Below, in pieces: positions 1 through 10,244 of a DNA stretch of 64,000 nt. Made by a program: the position numbers and the translations under genes. Numbering within the stretch: the first letter of the stretch is position 1; the number at the start of each line of letters is the position of its first letter. This DNA is from Ophiocordyceps camponoti-saundersi (nom. inval.) (taxonomy: Eukaryota > Ascomycota > Sordariomycetes > Hypocreales > Ophiocordycipitaceae), in assembly GCA_003339415.1 (NCBI GenBank), contig PDHQ01000026.1:124001-188000 (forward strand), read 5' to 3'. The notes beneath the pieces are model-generated. The model saw only the letters and a list, made by a program, of their open reading frames with translations, searched no databases and had not been told where the DNA came from.

Positions 1-1382
1 AAATGCGCGCCATCGAGTCGGAGTTGGAGTTTCCCATGGGTGTTCCCGTCGGCTCCATTCCGCCCCTCAAGATGTCGGCCATCATCTACTCGCCTGACTG
101 CGCATTTTCCCTCGAAACCAAGGGTCCACCCGACTTCTTGCCGACCAAGAAGAGCCATCTGGTCGGCAGGAGGGCCGAGGCTCATAGTCGCCGTGTAAAG
201 AGGTTGTTGGCCGCACATGCCTTTGTCCAATTTGGCCAGGTGTTTCTATTCAAAAACCAGATAGAGGAGGCATTCACGCCATCTGCCATGGGGCGCATCA
301 GTTTCTGGACCGTCAGCGCCATGGCCATGGTCGACGGCATGACCTTTATCGCCGCCCTCACCTGGATACCTTCGGCGCGTGCCACCTATCAGTCAACGGC
401 CTTCTTCGCGTTCGCCGCCTTCTTGTCCACGTTGGTAGCCGGTTGCCTGTTGGCTAAGATCCACGAGGCTCAACTGCCCGAGAGCCGCCCTCGACGGGAC
501 GCCAATTCGGGCTCCGGAGGCGCGACCCCGGCAGGCTCGGGACAGGCGCTGCAACCCCTCATCGTGCCGTCGGATCAAGACGTCGACGCCGAGATAGCGG
601 CCGCCGCGTCCGCCGTGCCGCGAGCCGCGGGTGGCGGCGCGTTGCCCCGACCGCAGCAGACGTTCCAAAGCGTGGTGAGCCGGTTGTTCCTCTTCGGTCT
701 TTGCATCATCTTCGTAGCCGTCTCGTCGTCGACGTGGCGCCTCCGCGCGCGGTCTTTCTTTCTCAGCTTGTGTGCGTTCGTCTACTTCTCGCTGTGGGTG
801 CCGCAGATATATCGCAACACGATGCGCAACTGCCGGCGCGCGGTGAGGTGGCGGTTCGTCATCGGGCAGACGGTGCTCCGACTCCTTCCCGTGGCGTACT
901 TTTGGATCTATGAGGATAATTTCCTATACGCCCGGCTCGACCGAAAGGCCTTTTGCGTGCTCTTTTCCTGGGTGTCGTTGCAACTGGCGGTCCTGGCGTT
1001 TCAGGAGGTCATGGGGCCGCGCTACGGCGTGCCGACCAGCTGGACTCCGGATGGCTGGGACTACCACCCTTTGCTGACGGAGGATGCTATAGAGGGGGGC
1101 AGCCTGCCCATCGGGCTCGCGGCCGGCGTTTCTTCAAGCGGCAGTAACGCGACTGTCAAGCGCGGCAACGTCCGGGTCGTCGACTGCGCCATCTGCCACG
1201 AGCCGGTCGATGTGCCTGTTGCCAAGGCCGGTGGCGAGGACGGCAGCGTGGCGAGCGTCTTTACCAGGAGACTGTACATGGTGACGCCTTGTCGTCACAT
1301 CTTTCACACGCGTTGTCTCGAGGTATGGATGCGGTTCAGGCTGCAGTGTCCGATTTGCAGGGAAGACCTGCCGCCCATATGA
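1..1382 (+). CDS. dscA: Tul1/DscA-type RING-H2 E3 ubiquitin ligase, 3' part
   Basis: This is the C-terminal part of the transmembrane RING ubiquitin ligase of the Golgi/endosomal Dsc (Tul1) complex, which ubiquitinates membrane proteins and in several fungi activates SREBP. The frame is open from the window edge, so the ATG at base 3 is probably an internal Met and the gene is truncated at its 5' end. About 459 residues are visible. Several hydrophobic segments alternate with a Gly/Ala-rich loop. The last ~65 residues form a C3H2C3 RING: CAICHEP, then CRHIFHTRCLEVW, then CPICREDLPPI at the terminus. Ending almost exactly at the RING is typical of Tul1/Dsc1. No intron is needed in the visible part. 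The family assignment is firm; the SREBP role is inferred from other fungi. Confidence 0.88.
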   Translation, partial: MRAIESELEFPMGVPVGSIPPLKMSAIIYSPDCAFSLETKGPPDFLPTKKSHLVGRRAEAHSRRVKRLLAAHAFVQFGQVFLFKNQIEEAFTPSAMGRISFWTVSAMAMVDGMTFIAALTWIPSARATYQSTAFFAFAAFLSTLVAGCLLAKIHEAQLPESRPRRDANSGSGGATPAGSGQALQPLIVPSDQDVDAEIAAAASAVPRAAGGGALPRPQQTFQSVVSRLFLFGLCIIFVAVSSSTWRLRARSFFLSLCAFVYFSLWVPQIYRNTMRNCRRAVRWRFVIGQTVLRLLPVAYFWIYEDNFLYARLDRKAFCVLFSWVSLQLAVLAFQEVMGPRYGVPTSWTPDGWDYHPLLTEDAIEGGSLPIGLAAGVSSSGSNATVKRGNVRVVDCAICHEPVDVPVAKAGGEDGSVASVFTRRLYMVTPCRHIFHTRCLEVWMRFRLQCPICREDLPPI

Positions 1383-2265
1383 GGTCTGCCTCCGTTTGTG
1401 TTGGTAACGACGAGAGTTGAGGGGGGGGTTTGTCCCAGCGATCGGTCTTTTCTCTCATCATGTATGTATGATGACCTTCTCCAGAGAGGGCGCCAGCGAG
1501 CGGGTTTGATGATGAATATGTCTATAACTTTCAGGGGGGGAAATTGGTACCAAGAGTGCCTGCAGGTCTCAATGGCCTAAGCGGGAGTCGTTTGTCTCAT
1601 GATGGACTCGCTTCTGAGACATGAGTACTAAGACGGCATGATGATTATTGAACCTCTCTCTGTTGCTGCTGGCCGGTCTGTTACTGTACACGTAGGGGCT
1701 ACACGTAGGGGCTACACGTAGGGACTACACGTACATACCTAGGTAGGTAGCTGTAAGAACTACCTAGGCCTGAGGAAATCTTCTGAGGAAGCCAAGAATC
1801 CAGTGAAGATCTCGCCGAGGCTCAGCATTGAAATATCCTATGAGTCTGGAAAACTCTTATTGTCTCGGTATCAGCTCTGCGCCTCGGTGGAGGAGCTGAT
1901 GGTCACTGAGGCCTTTGAGGGGGGAAGCTTTCAATTAATGGGCGCTCCCAAGAGAATTGGCCCGTAGCTGAGACCTTTGAAGAAAGTCGACGGGGACTTG
2001 TGTATGTGCGGATTCGTGTGTTTGAGACATGCCCAAGGAGGCAAAGAGCTGAGCGTCGGCGTCGTGCGACGCTCGAATTAGCAGACGTCCGTATAGAGGT
2101 ATAGTATAGGCAAGTCGGTGCTGTCGAGGTATTTAATGCGTACCTAGGTAGTAGGTAGGCGTTTGTTTCCCCTATCGGTGTATATTTATATGAATGCCTT
2201 GCCTTCATGGACATGGGATTCGTTGATGGAAGTTGGCTCTGATTTGCCCTTGTTCGAAGACAACG
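1383..2265. other. Intergenic spacer, dscA 3' end to PL8 lyase promoter
   Basis: No gene is supported here. It holds a 13-bp tandem repeat (1688-1734) and two clusters of TACCTAGGTA/AGGTAGGT motifs near 1735-1770 and 2141-2159. The last ~300 bases must carry the lyase promoter, but no specific site stands out. Confidence 0.6.
1688..1734. repeat. 13-bp tandem repeat, about 3.6 copies
   Basis: The unit ACACGTAGGGGCT repeats at 1688, 1701 and 1714 (one G-to-A change in the third copy), followed by a partial copy. It lies in the spacer downstream of dscA. Confidence 0.9.
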
Positions 2266-4557
2266 ATGAAGCTGATCAACAGCCTCTTCGTCCTGTTCGC
2301 CATCGACACAGCGGTGGTGGCAGTGGCTCAGCCTCCAACACGCAATCCATCCAACCGCCTCGCCAAGCCATCCAATTCATCATCAACGCCTCCCTGCGAT
2401 CGATTCGACAGACTTCGTCAACGCTGGAGCGACATGGTTCTCGGCATCGATTTACGCGCAGACCATGAGCCTTTCAAGTCACGACTCGCCTCTCTAGGTG
2501 AGAGAGCAACTCGATATCGTGACGAGTTCTCCCCTGCTTGCGGGAAGCTATGGCCCGACCTTCCGTACGCCAACGAGCCTTCTTCTCGAGTTACGCAGAG
2601 CTTTAGAAGGTTGTCTACCATGGCTCAGGCCTGGGCTCAGCCCGGTACCGGCCTGACGTCCGATCCGCAACTGCTGTACATCATCCTGAGAGGTATAGAC
2701 CAGCTGCTGAATGAGGTTTACAACGAGTGTCAGGAACCGTATGGGAACTGGTGGAACTGGGAGATTGGCGTCCCGGCTGTTCTCATGGACTTGTGCGCCG
2801 TCTTATACGACCAGTTGGGCTCTTCGCGCATCAAACGTCTGGCGGCGGCTAATGATCACTTCGTGCCCATCACGGCCGTAGATTCGTATGGCGGCACCAG
2901 CACCGGCGCGAATCGTATCAGTCTATGTCTCTCCTTGGCCTTTTCAGGTATCTTTGGAAAGACGGAGGAGCATCTGTACAAGGCTCGTGATGGACTTTCT
3001 CCCGTCTTTCGACTCGTCACCTCTGGCGATGGCTTCTACGCCGATGGATCGTTTATACAGCATAAGTCTATCCCTTACACTGGCACGTATGGAAGCGTCT
3101 TGATCAATGGCGTTGCTAAACTCTCCGCTCTCCTCGCTGGTTCCGACTGGGCTGTCAAGGACATCATGTTTCAGCAGTTTCTCAACACGGTTGAGAATTC
3201 GTTTGCGCCTGTCATCTACGACGGTCTGGTCATGGATGGCGTATCCGGTCGGGCTGTGAGTCGACATACGTCCAACGACCATTCCAGAGGCCATAGCATC
3301 ATGGAGAGCATCCTGCTGCTGACGGAGAGCGTTTCGAACCAGGAGAGGAAAACCCAGTGGAAAGCCATGATCAAAGGATGGATGGTGCGAGATCGTTACG
3401 CGCCTGTTCTGTCCGATACGGCGCTGTCGATTGCTGAGCTGGCCCGTATGCAGAGCCTGGCCGGCGATGCTTGGGTGGCGGCGGCGGCGGAACCGACGGG
3501 GAATTGGGTGCTGAGCAGCATGGATCGGGTCGTTCATCAAAGACCCGGTTGGGCAGCCAGCGTCAGCATGTCTTCCGTCCGTACCAGCTTCTACGAGACG
3601 GGCAACGGGGAGAACAAGCGAGGTTGGCATACGAATAGCGGTATGCTCTACTGGTGGTCTCCCGCTTCGTCTGGTCAGTATTCGAACGGATACTGGCCTA
3701 CCGTCGACCCATATCGTCTTGCCGGCACGTCCGTATCGCGGAAGCAGCTCGACGACGGGGCTGGAGGCGATTGGGGCGATGCCATGCCGAATGCTGAGTG
3801 GGTTGGAGGCGTGACTGACGGCGAGGTCGGGGCAGCCGGTCAAGACGTCCGTGGACTCCAGAGTACGCTCCGAGGACGAAAGTCATGGTTCTTCGTCCAA
3901 GATATGATCGTCTGTCTAGGCGCCGGCCTATCCAGCACCGACGGCTTCAAGGTCGAAACCACCTTTGACAACCGCAACCTCGGCACGACAGGAAGCAACC
4001 TCCTAATCGTCGACGGCAAACGAAAATCATCCAAGCTAAACCACCAAAACGAGCTGGTAAACGCCAGCTGGGCACACCTCCAAGACTCAGGCGGCTACCT
4101 CTTCCTCGACTCGGAACCGGTCCAATCCCTCCGCGAAGCCCGCTCCGGCCGCTGGCGTGACATCAACGAAGACGGAGACGAGAAGCTCATCACCCGTCGC
4201 TACTTCACCCTCTACCGCGGCCACGGCGTCAACCCCAAAGACGGCCGCTACGCTTACGCCGTCCTTCCCGGCGCCACGCTGGAAGAGACCCGCGACGCCG
4301 TCGGGTCCGTCACCGTGGTGGAGAACGGGCCCGAGAGACAGGCCGTTCGCGTCGGTGACTTCTTTGCTGTCAACTTCTTCGCTGCTGGTGCTACCGGTGG
4401 CCTTCGTGTGTCGGCTCCGTGTAGCGTTTTGATTAGGGGGGGCAACATCTCTGTTGCTGACCCTACTCGGAGGGTTGCCACTGTTGACATCGTCTGGCAG
4501 GGGAAAACGCGGACGGCGAATCTTGCTGGTAAGGAGGGTGGGAGTGTTTTCTTGTAG
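2266..4557 (+). CDS. Secreted polysaccharide lyase family 8 enzyme
   Basis: This is an intronless 763-residue protein. PL8 enzymes cleave uronic-acid polysaccharides (hyaluronate, chondroitin, xanthan) by beta-elimination. I chose the ATG at 2266 because it starts a clear signal peptide (MKLINSLFVLFAI, ending near AVAQ); the frame is open upstream but has no better Met. The alpha/alpha-toroid part carries the family's Asn motif (NWWNWEIG, about residue 160) and the catalytic His/Tyr block DGSFIQHKSIPYTGTYG (about 262-278), with Tyr nine residues after His as in bacterial hyaluronate lyases. An Arg-containing segment (MDGVSGRAVSRH) follows. The C-terminal half fits the beta-sandwich domains. 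The length is normal for PL8, so it should be active. Substrate cannot be read from sequence. Fungal PL8 genes are sparsely distributed, so this is probably an accessory secreted enzyme. Confidence 0.9.
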   Translation: MKLINSLFVLFAIDTAVVAVAQPPTRNPSNRLAKPSNSSSTPPCDRFDRLRQRWSDMVLGIDLRADHEPFKSRLASLGERATRYRDEFSPACGKLWPDLPYANEPSSRVTQSFRRLSTMAQAWAQPGTGLTSDPQLLYIILRGIDQLLNEVYNECQEPYGNWWNWEIGVPAVLMDLCAVLYDQLGSSRIKRLAAANDHFVPITAVDSYGGTSTGANRISLCLSLAFSGIFGKTEEHLYKARDGLSPVFRLVTSGDGFYADGSFIQHKSIPYTGTYGSVLINGVAKLSALLAGSDWAVKDIMFQQFLNTVENSFAPVIYDGLVMDGVSGRAVSRHTSNDHSRGHSIMESILLLTESVSNQERKTQWKAMIKGWMVRDRYAPVLSDTALSIAELARMQSLAGDAWVAAAAEPTGNWVLSSMDRVVHQRPGWAASVSMSSVRTSFYETGNGENKRGWHTNSGMLYWWSPASSGQYSNGYWPTVDPYRLAGTSVSRKQLDDGAGGDWGDAMPNAEWVGGVTDGEVGAAGQDVRGLQSTLRGRKSWFFVQDMIVCLGAGLSSTDGFKVETTFDNRNLGTTGSNLLIVDGKRKSSKLNHQNELVNASWAHLQDSGGYLFLDSEPVQSLREARSGRWRDINEDGDEKLITRRYFTLYRGHGVNPKDGRYAYAVLPGATLEETRDAVGSVTVVENGPERQAVRVGDFFAVNFFAAGATGGLRVSAPCSVLIRGGNISVADPTRRVATVDIVWQGKTRTANLAGKEGGSVFL

Positions 4558-4653
4558 CGTTGCCTGTTGTTCAGGCTCCTTGTTGAAGGATTTTACAGCA
4601 GCTATGTTTCCTTTGATATGTTGATATACATAGGTATATTCAAATTTCATCAT

Positions 4654-4668
4654 AACCCTAACCCTAAC
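4654..4668. repeat. Short interstitial telomere-like repeat
   Basis: The bases read AACCCTAACCCTAAC, two and a half units of the fungal telomere repeat (CCCTAA/TTAGGG), about 100 bases after the lyase stop codon. The sequence either side is ordinary, so this is internal, not a chromosome end. Confidence 0.8.
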
Positions 4669-4847
4669 AATAACTCTCACCCCCTTTTCTCCTTCTTAGA
4701 ATTATAATAACCACTTATCATCTGGGGAAGTCAATCAGTTCTTGATCACTTATTGAAACCCTTTACAATATAATTAGTAGGTAGGTAAATACCTAGGTAA
4801 TAAGCCTACATACATATATCATTCGAATCCCTCTGCTGTTTCGACGT

Positions 4848-6421
4848 CTACAAACTCGGCCTCGCCACAAGCATAACCGCCTGATCCCCAATCTCGAAAG
4901 GCTTATACTTGAAATGCCTCTCCAGAACAGAGATGAAAGCCTTCTTCATATCCTCAATCTTCGGATGGGAGCAGTACCAAAAGCCAGCAAGAACTTCCGC
5001 CGCCCTCGAGCACCGAACAGATAGCTCCTCTTCAGGAAAAGCACACGTCACATTGACGGGTTCAAGAGTGATATTACCGAATCCGTTGGCTCTGAACACG
5101 TCGCACGCTTTGGAGAGGAAGAAGCCCTGGTGGTCCATAACGGGCTCGTCCGGATCTGTAGCGACGATGGGCCCGCAGACAGTGTTGATCATGTTGACGG
5201 CCTCGTTGTAAGGCGCCCCTTGGACGATGACGATGCGGGCTTCAGGTGCAGCCCGGTCGACAACCCGCGTCATCTCTGACAGGGACTTTTCTAGGTCGTC
5301 GACGTAGTGTAGAATCCACATGGCTACCACGGCGTCAAAGGTCTTGTCGGGGTAGGGGAGGGCCTCGGCGGTGCCGGTTGCGATGTGGACGTTTGAGCCT
5401 TTGCCTCGGTCTAGGAGGAGGTCGTTGCGATCACTGTTTGGCTCTATTGCGTACGCTTTGCCGACGCGCTTTGCTATGGCGATTGGTAGCTCTGAGGGGT
5501 CGTCGTCAGCTGTTTGTTTGCTTGTTCCTTGCCTGGCGTGTTAGTTGTCGGGGTAGTTGGTTGAAAGAACATACCTCCATGGCCACTCCCGACGTCGAGA
5601 ACTTCCTTGTTATCCTTAACGGCTTCCAGCACAGCAGGAAGCTCACTCCTGATGAAGCGCTCGGCCAACGGCTGCCAGCCTGCTTGGTCTAGACGATGCG
5701 GCGCTGGAGGCCGGACGGGCAAGGGGTAAGGGCCCATCAGAGGATGTAAGTCTCGACGTTGGGCGACGATGAAGAATGTCTTCTCTTCGAGGGCTGTTGG
5801 ATGGTCTGGTTGCACGGCATCATGCTCGGTAGATATGATGGATAGGCCAGCCTGCTTCACGATACGAAGCCAGGCAGCTTCACTCAGGGCAGTGATAGGC
5901 TCCGTCTTTCCCATGAATTGGACGTAAACTTCCTCGATATAATCCTCTGATGAATCTTTGACATGATGGTCAACTGCGCTCCGCACGAATTCAGCAGTCA
6001 ACGTCCCAAGACAAAGGAGGCCGTCCGGACGTAAGAACGAGGCCAGTCTGTATACCATAGACCAGACGGACGAGTATGGCATCTGCAGCATGGAGAAAAT
6101 GGCGAGGACAACATCGAACTTCCCCTCTGGCTCAAAGGTGGTCATGTCGGCTTTGATGAAGGTGCCCTTGATCTTACTCCGGCAAAGGTCAACCATGACC
6201 TGAGAGATATCAACGCCAGTTACGGCGCAGCCCTTTTCAGCAAAGTATGCCGAAACCGGATGTCCCGTTCCGCAGCCGACGTCGAGAACGGAGGCATCGG
6301 AGCTGACATGTTGGCTTACGCGGGCCAGAAGACTATCCAGGCCCGGGTTGGCGCCGTAGGCTGAACCGTATGAGCGGCCGATGTCATCGAATAGGCGCTC
6401 AGGCTGGAAGACGGTATCCAT
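4848..6421 (-). CDS. Tandem-domain SAM-dependent methyltransferase
   Basis: Two exons (6421-5575 and 5491-4848) around an 83-bp intron (GTATGT donor, CTAAC branch, CTCAG acceptor) give 496 residues. Two class I methyltransferase folds sit in one chain. The N-terminal domain has motif I VLDVGCGTGHP (about residues 45-55) followed by the acidic GVDIS strand. The C-terminal domain has motif I VLDVGSGHGELP, restored only by splicing, then AYAIEPN and FDAVVAMWILHY. Both SAM-binding sites look intact. The intron splits the second glycine-rich loop, which confirms the splice. The gene is divergent from the small membrane protein at 7062. Substrate is unknown; the style resembles small-molecule or secondary-metabolism methyltransferases, but no biosynthetic partner genes are nearby. 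Confidence 0.85.
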
Positions 6422-7061
6422 GATTGATCAGGATGAGGAGAGAGTGAGATTTGAACCCTTTCTTTTCAGATCTTGGGATTCAGGACGCTTGCTGAGGGTG
6501 ACATGCGGGTTGTCGGTTAAGATTCAAGGGTCAGCCGCACTAGAAGTGCATCCTTGGATCCGACCTTACTGTGCAACACGGCTGGCCTCTACCGTTGCAT
6601 CCGTACATGCGAGATACTTGGCTTCTGTCTCTCAACTCGGTTTATTCACGGATCAATACCATTCTCTTGGTGGTGGTGGTGAAGCGTGGCCAGCTAGGTA
6701 GATATCAGTCGACGTCATTTATACGATGCTGCGAGCGAAGGATCGTCCCCCAGCTTCGAAACACTCTCTTCCACCTGTTGATCATCTCCTCGCTCCCGCA
6801 TTTTTCACAACTACGAAGCAGATTACACTATTCGTACATGTGGACGAACATCGTAACTGATGGCTGTCATAGGGAGACGCACCATCGTCGACAACAGACT
6901 AGACACCTACCCTATACATTACACCGTCATCGACCAAAAGAAATCTCACCCATAGTATTCTCACAGTCACTCCCAGTCCCAGATAACCAACCTCACTTCA
7001 ACTCTAGCAGTTCACCTCCAAATTTCAACATCACAGACAACCCCCCCTCCTTACTCCCCAA
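6422..7061. promoter_or_regulatory. Divergent intergenic region (methyltransferase / small membrane protein)
   Basis: A 640-bp spacer between two divergent start codons must contain both promoters. I see no distinctive TATA box or palindromic operator. The reading frames crossing it look like chance. Confidence 0.5.
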
Positions 7062-7577
7062 ATGGCCCAACCACAGCAACAACTCCCCGCCCGCGACCCC
7101 TTCCTACACAAAGCCGCCATCGCCGGCGCGATAATAACTCCACTAGCAATCCTCCTACCCCCTCGCCGTCTCGACCTTCGCTTCGCCGTCCTCTTCGGCA
7201 CCTTCTCGCTAGCGACGAACCACCTAGCCTGGGAATACACGGGGGAGTCCGTCTGGGGAAGACTCGGCCGTCGCTTCTCCTCGTTTACCGACTTGCCGGA
7301 AGGCGCGAAGCGGACGCAGCAGGTTCTCAAGGAACAACAACAGCAGAGTGGCGATCAAGCTCAGAAAGGAGGATTCTTGCACGATTTGTGGATGGGTGGC
7401 GAGAGTCGCGATTGGAGACAGAAACGCGCAGAGGAGTTTCGCAAGAGTTACGAGGAGGGAAAGGGTTTGGGTCATCTTATCATGGAGCAGATTGGGGATG
7501 TCTTGACCGGCAATTGGAGACCGGAGTCGAAACCGTCAGAGACGACGTCAGAGACGGAGAGCAGACGGGGGAAATAA
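7062..7577 (+). CDS. Small conserved fungal membrane protein
   Basis: An intronless 171-residue protein. Residues about 17-35 (AAIAGAIITPLAILLPP) and 40-55 (FAVLFGTFSLATNHLAWEY) are hydrophobic and likely form a membrane hairpin. The rest is charged: a Gln-rich stretch, then DLWMGGESRDWRQKRAEEFRKSYEEGKG and a conserved-looking IMEQIGDVLTG segment. From memory, homologues in Sordariomycetes are sometimes labelled 'rhomboid family membrane protein', but this protein has no GxSG or catalytic His motif and is too short for a rhomboid protease. It lies tail-to-tail with a genuine rhomboid gene, 220 bp apart. Function is unknown; a mitochondrial or ER location is only a guess. Confidence 0.75.
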   Translation: MAQPQQQLPARDPFLHKAAIAGAIITPLAILLPPRRLDLRFAVLFGTFSLATNHLAWEYTGESVWGRLGRRFSSFTDLPEGAKRTQQVLKEQQQQSGDQAQKGGFLHDLWMGGESRDWRQKRAEEFRKSYEEGKGLGHLIMEQIGDVLTGNWRPESKPSETTSETESRRGK

Positions 7578-7796
7578 TAGGGCTTCTTTTTGACCATCTC
7601 CAAACTTCCTTTCAGCGTTCCGGACCCCATCTCGTCTCTGCTCCAGCGGCATCGCACATATCGAAACCATGGACTGTGGAATACCTACAGCTGTATATAT
7701 GAAAGTCTATGCGGTGACATGCTTCATCGAAAAAAAACGACAGATACAAGAAAAAACGCCTCGCTAAAGATGATCGTGCGGCCCGAAACCTCATCT

Positions 7797-9500
7797 TCAG
7801 GTGGTCTCCTGACGAATTGTCCCCAATTCGCACCAGTTGCTGACAGGCTGTTCCATCAGTTAGCCTCTGCCCGACGCGGCAAGAAAATAAGAAAGGAAGA
7901 CAAAGAAATCACCCACAATGCAGCTGAGGTACTTGCACCAGTCACAACGGGACCGTGTCGTGTAAAAGTTATTAAGAAGGACGATGAAGACGGCAATGGC
8001 AACGGTGAGGACGGCCGCCCGAACGATCCACCATATCCACCAGAGGGGCTTGCGTCCTTTGAAGAAGCCCATGGGCCCCTTGAGTGGCTGCGGCGCTGCG
8101 GCGCCATTGTCCGGAAGAACGGCAGAGTAGGGCGTGCCGCTGTCCAATCTCTTTCGTAGAGAGTTGGGTGAATGGAGAACGCAGATACCCAGCGCCAGTC
8201 CCATGATGAATCCGCCAATGTGGGCAAAATTGTCGAGGCCAGGCAGCAAGCCCAGGGCGAAGGATATCACCATGTCGAGAACGACAAACATTAAGTCCTT
8301 GACCGGATTTCGACGCTCTTTCCAAGAGTAAAGGAGGTCTAGGAGCACCAAGGCGATGATGCCAAAGAGGGAGCCCGAGGCGCCCGTCGAAGGCAACGCA
8401 GGTGCGGCAAAGTTGCCACCCAGAACGAAACCAAAGATGCCAGCGCTCATGTAGACGAGGAAGAAGCGCATGGGTCCGATGGCCATCTCCATCTCTTTGG
8501 CGAGCGTGAGCTGCAAAAGCAGGTTGAAGCCGATGTGGACGAGACCGGCGTGCATGAATATCGGCGTGATGAAGCGAAACCACTGGTTAGGCTCGGGAGT
8601 CTGGGTCGCGTTGTTAAAAGTCGGATTCGGGACGCCGCCGAAGCCGCAGACCTCAGAAAGTGAACATGTCTGGTCATTTCTCGTGGCGTTGGGGCAGAGA
8701 AAGAGGACAGGTATGGTGGACCCTTGTATCTCTGGGACGTTGTGCATGCAGGCGACGAAGCGGGCGCCCATGTTGATCATGACCTGCGTCGACGGTCCAA
8801 TCATGGGGTTGAACTGAGGCTTGATCATGATAGGCGATCCCGTCAGAATGCCTGTGGGTCAACAACGTTAGAGGGAGCTGTGATAGAGGGGTCAGGGAAG
8901 AGGAACAGTACCGTTCTTGACGATCTCGGCGACAAAGACGGCAACCTGGATGACGGTAAAGAAGTAGACGACCCAGGGAATGCGTTTTCTGTTGGCGCCA
9001 AACATGCCGAGCTCGCCGATGCGGATCTTGCCCTTGCTGCGTCTACGCGAAGGTGGCCTCGCATTACCGTCGGGACCCAGCGCATCATACACATGATCCG
9101 TCACGCCGTCGTTCTTGGAAGAAGCCGGATGATCTTGCAGCGGTATCGACTCCGCCATGTGCGGCCCCGGTGAAGGGCCTGGGCCATAGTAGCTGGTGTC
9201 TTGGTAGAGCCCCGGCGAGGACGAGGAAGCTCCGTACGGCCCCGGCTTGTTGAGGTGGACGGGGTCGTCGAAGACAGATACGAACGGCGAGTGGCCCAAT
9301 CGTGGAGGCTGATCACCATAAAGTCGTGGCGTCTGGGAAGGCGGAGGCGGGCGCACGGGATCGACCGAGTGGAATGAAGGAGCCGGCGTCGAGTGTGGTG
9401 ATGTGGGAAAGTGAGCGGCGTGATAAGGAGATGGAGCAGGGTCGCGGAGGCGGTCGTCGTCGTTGTAGCGGTCCGGTTTGAGGCGGTCGTTGAAGGCCAT
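7797..9500 (-). CDS. Rhomboid-type intramembrane serine protease
   Basis: Three exons (9500-8912, 8851-7917, 7847-7797) around introns of 60 and 69 bp give 524 residues. The first ~170 residues are Pro/Ser-rich, disordered and cytosolic, followed by the rhomboid core of membrane segments. The catalytic Ser is in TGASGSLFG (about residue 354) and the catalytic His in NFAHIGGF (about 405), so the dyad is intact. An HxxxN-like stretch (HIGFNLLLQ) precedes it. The last exon is only 51 bases. It replaces a hydrophobic read-through tail with PVSNWCELG, which matches the usual CKYLSC-P-NWC ending of fungal rhomboids and supports the splice. The long N-terminal extension suggests the RbdA/Rbd1-like group rather than the short Rbd2 type. 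Substrates are unknown. Confidence 0.9.
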
Positions 9501-10244
9501 TATGACGGACGAGGAAAGAGGTTTGAATAAGGACCAGAAGAAAGAATGAAAGAAAGAAAGAAAGACTGTGTCTCCCTCTTTCCCAGAGAGACGGAAGAAG
9601 AAGGAATGTCGAGATTACGCACTGCGAAGAGGGCTGAGGAGTGCGTCAGGCGGCTGTGCAGATGCAGCGGGGGATATTATTCGCTGGCCCTTTTCTTTAG
9701 ATGGCATGTGCTTTTTCTTTTGTGACGCGTCAGTGAACCAGCTTGTTTATGAGCGTCTGATGTTTTTATTTAGAACGAAGGTCCGGCCTTGCTCTCTTTC
9801 GAGATGGCGTTGACGCAAAGCCACAGTCTCAAGGTGAGAGGGAGGTGTGAGGCAGGAATCTAGGGGAGAGGTGTCTTGGAGCCGCATGATTACGAAAGTC
9901 GTCATCAGGTGTACAGTATGTCGTCCACCGTGTGTGTATTGCAAAAAAACTTGGTACAGATGAGTGGGAAGAAAAGGGGAGCCGCCTCGTGGGACTTCCT
10001 GTTCAGCCACCTGAAGTGGAGAGAGGAGTGTGTGCGTCACGTCAGCCTCGGCAAGCCATTCGGATACCTGGTAAGTATCTGTGGCTGGGGCAGCACCTCT
10101 TTGGACAAGCACCTCTTAACGCGCATCCGCAGCGCGTATCACGTGAACCTTTCTATGTCCCACGTCAGAGTCGCGTCTCTCGTCGCGTCTGTTCTAAGTG
10201 CCATCTAAACCATCCATCCACTCATCAATTCTCTACAGCTCGCC
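9501..10244. promoter_or_regulatory. Divergent promoter region, rhomboid / pol delta
   Basis: A 744-bp region between divergent start codons. It contains ACGCGT at 9725-9730 (the MluI cell-cycle box bound by MBF in yeasts) and two TCGCGTCT copies at 10171-10178 and 10183-10190, close to the polymerase start. The sites are seen; their use in S-phase control is inferred. Confidence 0.5.
9725..9730. promoter_or_regulatory. ACGCGT (MCB-like) box in the rhomboid/pol3 spacer
   Basis: Palindromic MluI cell-cycle box core, about 515 bases before the pol3 start. Two TCGCGTCT copies lie much closer, at 10171 and 10183. Confidence 0.35.

Noticed and set aside
2944..3843. 299-codon minus-strand open frame
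   Set aside because: It lies wholly inside the PL8 lyase and is its antisense shadow.
4654..4668. Telomere end
   Set aside because: Only 2.5 units, with ordinary genes on both sides.
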